Shown in pieces: positions 57,774 through 64,000 of a stretch of DNA of 64,000 nucleotides (position 1 is its first letter; each line of letters begins with the position of its first letter). The DNA comes from Alkanindiges illinoisensis. Its GTDB lineage: Bacteria > Pseudomonadota > Gammaproteobacteria > Pseudomonadales > Moraxellaceae. The translations under genes were made by a program, and so were the position numbers. The notes beneath the pieces were generated by a model that saw only the letters and a program-made list of their open reading frames with translations, did no database searches and had not been told where the DNA came from. The DNA is taken from positions 1 to 64,000 of the forward strand of contig NZ_SNTY01000007.1 of NCBI RefSeq assembly GCF_004377485.1, read 5' to 3'.

Positions 57774-58991
57774 TTAGCCAGATTGTTTTTCTACCAAGAA
57801 CACCTGCCGGAACAGAATGCATAACGCATAAAAAATACCAATGGCCAGCGTGGCATAGCCAATATTTCCCCATAAGGGAAACAGTAAAATTAGTAAAACC
57901 GTCAGAGGATGCCAGAGTTTGCGCCAGCCGTGATCTGTTTGCAGGTCATGAATTAACCACACTACCAAACTATAAATACTTAACGGAATAGCAATTGCAT
58001 ACTCAGCCTGCTGGTTGCTGATTTTTGCATGGCCAGTAATCACCTCGACGCCGACGGCAAGACCCGCCCCAATTGCTGCAATACTCAAGAAAATAAAAAA
58101 ATGGCCATAGCCCCAGTAAAATGCTTTTTTTGAGCTAGTCAGTACCTCAGGAGCCTCACGGTCAAAATAGCTCCACCAGATGCTAAACATCATGATCATG
58201 CCACCAATCATCAGGCAAATTAGCGGCCTATCTACATTAATTTTGGGGTCAGCAATGGCCGTGTGAATGGCCGTAAACGAAGCCATGATGGTTTCACCCA
58301 ATACAATAATGGTTAACAGGCCATAACGCTCGGCAATATGCTCGGCGTGCCAGGTGGTGGCATTGGCTTTTTCAGCCCAGATCGGCACGCACAGCTCCAT
58401 TAATGCCAGTGCCACAAACTCAAGCTGGGTAAACGTGACCAGTTTGAACTGATAAAAAATCCAGCCAATTTGCACCAGCACAATACCCTTGGCATAGCGA
58501 AATGCTGTTTTACGATGCTTGGGATCGGAAAAACCAGCACGCAGCCACTGGATTACGAGTCCAAAACGCATGATCAGGTAGCCCAGTACACAAACTGAAA
58601 AATCATGCTTAGTGAATACCTGATTCACCCCGGCAGCCAGCACCAGTGAACCAATCATTTGCATAAAGGTAATCATTCGGTAGGCAATGTCATCATTGTC
58701 ATAGGCCGAGGCAAACCAGGTAAAATTCATCCAAGCCCACCAGATGGTAAAAAACACCATAAAATATAAGGGCAGGACTTCTGAAAAATGATGCTCACTT
58801 AAGCCATGGTGCAACTGGCTACTGGCAATTGAAACCGCAACCACAAACACCAGATCAAACAGCAGCTCCAGTGGTGTCGCCCCGCGATCCTGCTCAGAAG
58901 GCTGCCGGGGACGCATTGCTTTTAGCCAGGCATGTGATGTTTTCTCAATTTCAACTTCATAGTCCTGCTGGCTATGGCTATTATTCGACAT
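57774..58991 (-). CDS. LtrA (low temperature requirement A) family membrane protein
   Basis: This 405-residue multi-spanning protein of the LtrA family was named from a Listeria low-temperature mutant; its activity is unknown. The family pattern ATPLELLFDLVFVVAVS near residue 40, FFTIWWAWMNFTWFASAYDNDDIAYR near 85-110, and ERYGLLTIIVLGETIMASF near 225 are all present, with about nine to ten helices. The gene is monocistronic and has no obvious link to its neighbours. Confidence 0.85.
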   Translation of the reverse strand: MSNNSHSQQDYEVEIEKTSHAWLKAMRPRQPSEQDRGATPLELLFDLVFVVAVSIASSQLHHGLSEHHFSEVLPLYFMVFFTIWWAWMNFTWFASAYDNDDIAYRMITFMQMIGSLVLAAGVNQVFTKHDFSVCVLGYLIMRFGLVIQWLRAGFSDPKHRKTAFRYAKGIVLVQIGWIFYQFKLVTFTQLEFVALALMELCVPIWAEKANATTWHAEHIAERYGLLTIIVLGETIMASFTAIHTAIADPKINVDRPLICLMIGGMIMMFSIWWSYFDREAPEVLTSSKKAFYWGYGHFFIFLSIAAIGAGLAVGVEVITGHAKISNQQAEYAIAIPLSIYSLVVWLIHDLQTDHGWRKLWHPLTVLLILLFPLWGNIGYATLAIGIFYALCILFRQVFLVEKQSG

Positions 58992-59085
58992 AAATAATCT
59001 TCAATTCTTTAATTTATGCCTTTGAAGATAAACTGGACACTATTTCAGATGTCGTTGAATTCTTGTAGTAATATGAAAAGTTGCT

Positions 59086-59119
59086 GTATAAAAAAGCTTA
59101 TGCCGAAACATAAGCTTTT
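59086..59119 (-). terminator. terminator of pepN
   Basis: A perfect 11-bp stem: AAAAGCTTATG (59092-59102) with CATAAGCTTTT (59109-59119), loop CCGAAA, then a T-run on the minus strand. Confidence 0.85.
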
Positions 59120-59155
59120 AATAAATTTAGCACTCAGGTTATTTAAATCAAAACC

Positions 59156-61789
59156 CTAACCTGCCTTAAGCACATTATTTAAGGTTTCACACACGCTGGT
59201 TGAGTTCACCTCACCTTTAAGCCCTTGCAGGATATTTTTAGCTTCGCTGCGTAAGGGTTCCTTTAAGGTATACCAGCGGCTCAGGAACTGTAAAATCCGC
59301 GAACCCAGCACTGGATTTTGCTGATCCAGCCGTTTGGCAATTTCGGTATAAAACTGCATGCCTTCAGTGGTCCAGACCAATACAGGATTACCTGAAAAAT
59401 TACCTGTCACTGAACGAATACGGTTTGGTGTACCCCAGTCAAACTCAGGATGCTCCATCAGCTCGCGTGCTACTTGCACACTCCCTTGCGGGTTACCAGC
59501 CTGCACCGCAAACCATTGATCCAGTGCCAGGTCTTCATGTTTAAAACGCTTGTAAAAATCATCCAGCTTATCCTGTGCGTTGTTTGCCTTATTCCATACC
59601 AGATGGCGTAATGCGCCCAGACGCTCGGTCATGCACACCGCATTGTCATACTGCTCGCTTGCCCAGTCCAGCGCACCTTCAACACCAGCACGAATGGCAA
59701 AACCCAGTACCATATTGCGATAGGCACGCTTGCCCATTTCCACACTATTATCTTTAAATTCCACAATCGGCAGTGACTGATAAGCGTCCGCCCAGTAGTC
59801 TTTTAATCTGTCTGCCAGTGCATTTAGAACAGCATCACGTTTTTGATGCACGACAGCCGGGTCATACTCCTGATCAATGCGGCTAGCCAGATAATTCTCT
59901 GAAGGAATATCCAGTAAACGGGTGGCCAGTAGCGCATCGTCTTTGGCCACTTGCGGCAGCGCTTTGGCAATGGCGTTCAGGTAAACAGCGGGGTTATGAT
60001 CCTGCAATAAAACCCGCTCCAGCAGCATCTGCGCTGCTTGCCACTGGTTAAATCCATTGGTTTCATGCTCCAGCAGGAATGCCAGATCTTCATCACTATA
60101 ATCAAAATCCAGCAATACGGGCGCAGAAAAATTACGCAACAGTGACACTACGGGTTCTGCATTCACCTGCTCAAACACAACGGTCTGTTCTGCCTGATCC
60201 AGCACAAAGATGCCATCTTTAATGTTGTTTTCAGCCACTTCACTTTGTTTAAGCACGGTACTGTTTAAGGTTAGCTGCTCGCCAGTTTCCTTATCAAACA
60301 GTGCAACGCCAACAGGAATTGGCAATGGCTGCGGTTCCGGATAATTATGACGTTTTGCTGTACTCTGACTCAGGGTTAAAGTATAGGTTTTAGCATCGGC
60401 ATCGTAACTGCCCCTGCCTTTGACACAAGGGGTGCCCGGCTGGCTATACCACGGCAGGAAATTGCGCAGATCCACACCCGAGCCATCACTTAAGCTGTCT
60501 ACCAAATCCTCAACAGTAACCGCTTGTCCATCGTGGCGACGGAAATATTCATCAGTGCCCTGACGGAACTTTTCTGGCCCCAGCAGATTGGCCATCATGC
60601 GGGCAATTTCCGCACCCTTGTCATACACCGTAGCCGTATAAAAATTATTAATTTCCACAAAATGATCAGGACGCGGCGGATGTGACAGTGGCCCGGCGTC
60701 TTCTGCAAACTGTACCGATTTCAGACTGGACACATCATCAATGCGCTGTACGGCTGGAGATTGCAGGGTGGTCGAAAAACTCTGGTCACGAAATACGGTA
60801 AAGCCTTCTTTTAAGCACAACTGGAACCAGTCCCGACAAGTAATCCGGTTGCCAGTCCAGTTATGAAAATATTCATGGGCAATGGTAGATTTCACATAAA
60901 ACATGGCTGGGTCGGTAGTCACTTCTGGATCAGCCAGCACACACACAGTATTGAAAATATTCAGTCCCTTGTTTTCCATCGCGCCCATGTTGAACTGGCT
61001 TACCGCCACAATCATGTAATTATCCAGATCATAGGGACGGCCATACACGTCTTCATCCCATTTCATGGAATCCTTAAGCGCCTGCATGGCCACATGACAC
61101 TTAGGTAAATCCTGTGCCAGCGCATAAATTTCCAGCGAAACATGACGCCCTTCCATTGTGGTAAAGCTGTCTTTTAAAACCGCCAGATCACCAATTACTG
61201 CTGCAAACAGATAGCTTGGTTTTTTGGTCGGATCATGCCAGACGGCAAAATGACGGTTGTCGCTTAACTCACCTTTTTCCACCAGATTGCCATTGGCCAG
61301 CAAGGTTGGGTATTTTTTATCAGCTTCAATACGGGTGGTAAACACCGTTAGGATGTCCGGACGATCAGGGAAAAAGGTAATCTTGCGGAAGCCTTCCGGT
61401 TCGTTCTGGGTCACAAACAGATTGCCTGCCTGATATAGTCCTTCCAGTTGCGTATTGCTTTCTGGATGAATCTTAACGCTAATTGCAAATTCTGCCTGAT
61501 CTGGCGCATTTTTAATAATGAGCTGTTCAGGATCAATCTCATAATCCTGAGGCGTTAAGGCATTGCCATTGAGACTAATGTTCAATAGTTCCAGATCACG
61601 ACCACACAAGATCAAGTCACCGCTAGTTAAACGCTGCATCACCAGTTTACTATGCACCAGTGTATGATCATCAAAAACCTGAATGGATAAATCAATGCTC
61701 AGCACCTCGAAACTTGGCGGAGTGTAATCCTTCAGGTAAATGGTTTGATGGCTGTTTTCATTTAGCTCTGGATTAACTGCAATATTCAT
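59156..61789 (-). CDS. pepN: aminopeptidase N
   Basis: This 877-residue M1 zinc metallopeptidase removes N-terminal residues from peptides in the cytosol. GAMEN, in FNMGAMENKGLNIF, is the exopeptidase substrate motif. The zinc site HEYFHNWTGNRITCRDWFQLCLKEGFT gives HExxH-x18-E. DUF3458 Ig-like and C-terminal helical (DUF3458_C) domains follow, and the length equals that of E. coli PepN (870). It is divergent from the methyltransferase gene across a 380-base gap. Confidence 0.96.
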   Translation of the reverse strand: MNIAVNPELNENSHQTIYLKDYTPPSFEVLSIDLSIQVFDDHTLVHSKLVMQRLTSGDLILCGRDLELLNISLNGNALTPQDYEIDPEQLIIKNAPDQAEFAISVKIHPESNTQLEGLYQAGNLFVTQNEPEGFRKITFFPDRPDILTVFTTRIEADKKYPTLLANGNLVEKGELSDNRHFAVWHDPTKKPSYLFAAVIGDLAVLKDSFTTMEGRHVSLEIYALAQDLPKCHVAMQALKDSMKWDEDVYGRPYDLDNYMIVAVSQFNMGAMENKGLNIFNTVCVLADPEVTTDPAMFYVKSTIAHEYFHNWTGNRITCRDWFQLCLKEGFTVFRDQSFSTTLQSPAVQRIDDVSSLKSVQFAEDAGPLSHPPRPDHFVEINNFYTATVYDKGAEIARMMANLLGPEKFRQGTDEYFRRHDGQAVTVEDLVDSLSDGSGVDLRNFLPWYSQPGTPCVKGRGSYDADAKTYTLTLSQSTAKRHNYPEPQPLPIPVGVALFDKETGEQLTLNSTVLKQSEVAENNIKDGIFVLDQAEQTVVFEQVNAEPVVSLLRNFSAPVLLDFDYSDEDLAFLLEHETNGFNQWQAAQMLLERVLLQDHNPAVYLNAIAKALPQVAKDDALLATRLLDIPSENYLASRIDQEYDPAVVHQKRDAVLNALADRLKDYWADAYQSLPIVEFKDNSVEMGKRAYRNMVLGFAIRAGVEGALDWASEQYDNAVCMTERLGALRHLVWNKANNAQDKLDDFYKRFKHEDLALDQWFAVQAGNPQGSVQVARELMEHPEFDWGTPNRIRSVTGNFSGNPVLVWTTEGMQFYTEIAKRLDQQNPVLGSRILQFLSRWYTLKEPLRSEAKNILQGLKGEVNSTSVCETLNNVLKAG

Positions 61790-62169
61790 TTAAAAATCCT
61801 TATTTGGCATTTTACCAATGGAAAATATGGGAAAAATATAGCGCCACTGGTCTTGTTTGTAGAGGGTATAAACCGATACTTGAGGTTAAGTTTTGTGAAT
61901 ACAATCAAGGTCGCTGTTCTTTAGCCCAAATTATGAACATACGCCTTCAGGTTACCTGTTTCTAATAACATCTACGTGTTTTAAGTTACCCAAAACCGCC
62001 CCTAGTCATCAGTAGAATTTGCTTATCTTTGCACCACGCTCCCTGCACTATTGATAAATTACATAAGCATACGCGGTTTTGCAAAACCCCTCTGGTGCCC
62101 ATGCTTAAATGGCTTATCGTTATACAGTAACTACTCATTGTTGATTCAATTTAAGGCTGGGCTTCAGTC
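61790..62169. other. pepN-methyltransferase divergent region
   Basis: No ORF is convincing. A perfect 14-base palindrome GGTTTTGCAAAACC lies at 62075-62088, and a TATACA -10-like hexamer follows about 40 bases before the methyltransferase start. Confidence 0.4.
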
Positions 62170-62970
62170 ATGACAACTTCTAGCGACTCTTTTTCTGCTG
62201 TGCATCCTACCGCAGCATCAGGCTTTGAAACAGGCGCACCAGTTTATCGACAGGGTCGTCCTGATTATCCCGTACAAACTCAGGCATGGCTGGCAGATAC
62301 GCTTGGCATTGATGCCAGCAGCACTGTTATTGATCTGGGATCGGGTACAGGTAAATTTTTACCCCAGCTTTTGTCCTTAACGACTCAGATTCATGCCGTA
62401 GAACCTTCACCTGGCATGCTGGAACAATTGCGCCAGCAGTTTCCACAGGTCAATGCCCATCAGGCTTCTGCAGCCAGTCTTCCATTTGAGGACCACAGTA
62501 TTGATGCGGTGATTTGTGCCCAATCCTTTCACTGGTTTGCCAACCAGCAATCACTGGATGAAATTGCACGCGTGCTTAAGCCCAACGGCAAGCTTGGACT
62601 CATCTGGAACAGTCGCGATGATTCAGTGGACTGGGTTGCGCGTATGGTGCAACTGATTAATACCTATGAAAATGACACGCCGCGCCATCAATCCGGTGAG
62701 TGGAAAAAAGTGCTGGAAGATTCTATTTTTCGCATGAAAGACCAGACCATTTTTCATCATGAGCATCAGGGCAGTATTCAGGATGTGATCATTAACCGGG
62801 CACTTTCTACCAGTTTTATTGCCCAACTGGATGAAAACCAGCAGCATCATTTTCTGGATGAACTAAAAATCCTGCTTTTTCCGGATATTAAACTGGACGA
62901 CAAAGAAGCAATCATTCGCGTGCCCTATCGCACTCATGCCTACGCCTTTGAAAAAATGCCTCAGGATTAA
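62170..62970 (+). CDS. class I SAM-dependent methyltransferase
   Basis: This is a 266-residue UbiE/Methyltransf_11-like enzyme. Motif I is VIDLGSGTGKFLPQLL near residue 57-72; the acidic motif II is IHAVEPSPGMLEQLRQQFP; IDAVICAQSFHWFANQQSLDEIARVLKPNGKLGLIWN gives motifs IV-VI. The C-terminal 100 residues form a helical cap. The substrate is unknown, and the neighbours (aminopeptidase N, the broken kinase) say nothing about it. Confidence 0.85.
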   Translation: MTTSSDSFSAVHPTAASGFETGAPVYRQGRPDYPVQTQAWLADTLGIDASSTVIDLGSGTGKFLPQLLSLTTQIHAVEPSPGMLEQLRQQFPQVNAHQASAASLPFEDHSIDAVICAQSFHWFANQQSLDEIARVLKPNGKLGLIWNSRDDSVDWVARMVQLINTYENDTPRHQSGEWKKVLEDSIFRMKDQTIFHHEHQGSIQDVIINRALSTSFIAQLDENQQHHFLDELKILLFPDIKLDDKEAIIRVPYRTHAYAFEKMPQD

Positions 62971-63000
62971 TACCCAAAAATATTTTCAGGATGAAAAAAT

Positions 63001-63783
63001 CTAAATAAAGCGATCCAGCACATAGGTTTTAAACCAGCCGGGTACTTGAGCTGATTTTATTTCCAGTTCCTTGCCCTCGGTAATTTCAGCAATAAAGCTA
63101 TGCTGTTCCACCAAGCCAGTTTTATCCAGCACCGCAAGCCTGTCAAAAACCGCTGAGTTGTCAAATATATAGGCACGATTGCTGTAGTTGATAGCATCTA
63201 TCAGGTGATGCAGGGTTTTATAATAACGGGAACGGATTTTATCTTCCGGCACTGGATGCCCACCAGTTTGGACGCGGTAATTAACACGCGAAATATTAAT
63301 TTCTGGGTCAGCCGTCGCCACAAAATACAGATAGGTACGATAACCTAGCGCTTGTGCCCGTGCCAGAAAACGCACCTTGTCTTTGGACGACATCACGGTT
63401 TCAAAGGTAAAAGACGCCTGATGCTTAAGGCATTGAAGGCGCAAGAATTCCACCAGCACCGAGGCAAAATAAGAATTAAACTGAATCTGGCTAAAATCAA
63501 GCGCGGTGTGATGACTAATTTTAATCAGGGGAATTACTGCGGTTAGTCCGGCACTGGCCAGAAAATCAGACTGCGTAAAATGGGCAATCAACTCACGGGC
63601 CTGTATGTCAAACGGATAATCCGCCAGTTCAAAAATAGGGTTTTGCCTGATTTGTTTTTCGATGTCGTCAGCATTTAAGTAAATGCCTAAAAGTTTTGGG
63701 TGCAGGACTTCCTTGATGACGGTACTTTTTCCTCAACCATTTGGCCCGGCAAACATACGCAATCGCGGAATCATGGCGTTCAT
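63001..63783 (-). pseudogene. zeta-toxin-like kinase gene interrupted by TGA within Walker A
   Basis: From ATG 63783 the frame reads through RLRMFAGPNG, then a TGA at 63733-63735, then GKSTVIKEVLHPKLLGIY, and stays open to the stop at 63001. The stop sits exactly at the Ser of the P-loop GPNGSGKST, one base change (TCA to TGA). Beyond it the family features persist: LNADDIE, FTFETVMSSKDKVRFL, YLYFVATADPEINISRVNYRV, GGHPVPEDKIRSRYY, YIFDNS. About 260 codons in all. A shorter product from TTG 63591 would lack the P-loop and be inactive. A sequencing error cannot be excluded. Confidence 0.8.
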
Positions 63784-63791
63784 GTACTTAT

Positions 63792-64000
63792 TCAGACACG
63801 GCTAAATTTTTGCCCAATCGTAAAATGCAGCGGTTGTTCAATTTCTTTCACCAGTGATTCATGGCCGTAGGCATCAATTTCTACCAGTTGACCCTGGCGG
63901 GCAATCATTACGCGGCTACCACGCGCCAATGCAGCCTGCTGGGCTTTTTTTAGTGCTTCGCGGGCATGCTGCGGAATTTCTTCTTCAAAATGACGCAGCT
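63792..64000 (-). CDS. small protein upstream of the zeta-like kinase, partial (5' end outside window)
   Basis: The frame is open from the window edge to a TGA at 63792-63794. The visible 68 residues include FEEEIPQHAREALKKAQQAA, GSRVMIARQGQLVEID and a TIGQKFSRV ending. The stop is only 8 bases before the kinase ATG, on the same strand, and the kinase lacks a ribosome site, so the two look translationally coupled. By position it could be the antitoxin or partner of the zeta-like protein; that is inference and I do not know the family. Confidence 0.7.
   Translation of the reverse strand, partial: LRHFEEEIPQHAREALKKAQQAALARGSRVMIARQGQLVEIDAYGHESLVKEIEQPLHFTIGQKFSRV

Noticed and set aside
63733-63735. 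TGA in the zeta-like gene as a selenocysteine codon
   Set aside because: No SECIS-like stem was seen just downstream, and the family has Ser at this place, so a nonsense mutation is far simpler.
1-64000. CRISPR arrays, tRNA, rRNA, prophage or integron structures
   Set aside because: Looked for regularly spaced repeats, tRNA-like cloverleaf ends and phage structural genes; none was seen.

Overview
The window looks like a chromosomal stretch of a gammaproteobacterium, most likely Moraxellaceae (Acinetobacter/Alkanindiges-like). The main pointers are the fused prephenate dehydrogenase/EPSP synthase next to hisC and pheA, the separately placed lpxB with rnhB nearby, lysC followed by csrA, and a DUF1315 protein next to NAD kinase. 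Base composition looks mid-40s % G+C by eye (not counted), with clearly AT-richer patches around 19.8-20.3 kb and 41.7-42.2 kb. The species call is inference; there is no rRNA or tRNA gene here to anchor it.

Layout. 0-0.6 kb: 3' part of an IS30-family transposase. 0.6-11.9 kb: acyl-CoA dehydrogenase, a YbiB/TrpD2 protein, a DJ-1/PfpI protein, SohB, two small proteins, NAD kinase, malate synthase G and prpBC of the methylcitrate cycle. 12-17 kb: a divergent tripartite efflux locus, emrA-emrB against tetR-tolC, with a palindromic operator between. 17-24.8 kb: argF with a hairpin leader, a lysine/serine-rich basic protein, MgtC, an AT-rich gap with a MITE-like element, aroQ-accB-accC, a secreted protein and an MFS permease. 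24.8-25.0 kb: a candidate small RNA. 25-32.8 kb: aroC-prmB, alaS, lysC, csrA and a small hypothetical. 32.8-37.4 kb: rnhB, a GNAT acetyltransferase, lpxB, a low-complexity lipoprotein and a FabH-like synthase. 37.5-45.1 kb: HrpA, an AT-rich small gene, a PIF1-like helicase, a repeat-bearing gap and an acyltransferase. 45.2-49.9 kb: pheA-hisC-tyrA::aroA. 50-54.4 kb: an RND pump with its adaptor. 54.8-62 kb: transaldolase, RDD protein, BenE permease, LtrA and aminopeptidase N. 62-64 kb: a methyltransferase, a zeta-toxin-like kinase gene with a stop codon inside its Walker A motif, and a small upstream partner gene cut by the window edge.

Functionally this is mostly housekeeping. Aromatic amino-acid synthesis is spread over aroQ, aroC, tyrA::aroA, pheA and hisC. 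Lipid metabolism is represented by accBC, the FabH-like enzyme, lpxB, the acyltransferase and acyl-CoA dehydrogenase; C2/C3 carbon use by glcB and prpBC. Two efflux systems and several permeases complete it. The accessory signals most worth following are the candidate three-stem sRNA upstream of aroC's 3' end, the interrupted zeta-like kinase pair, the argF leader, the MITE-like element, and the repeat that supplies the end of an acyltransferase gene. I saw no CRISPR array, tRNA, rRNA or prophage.
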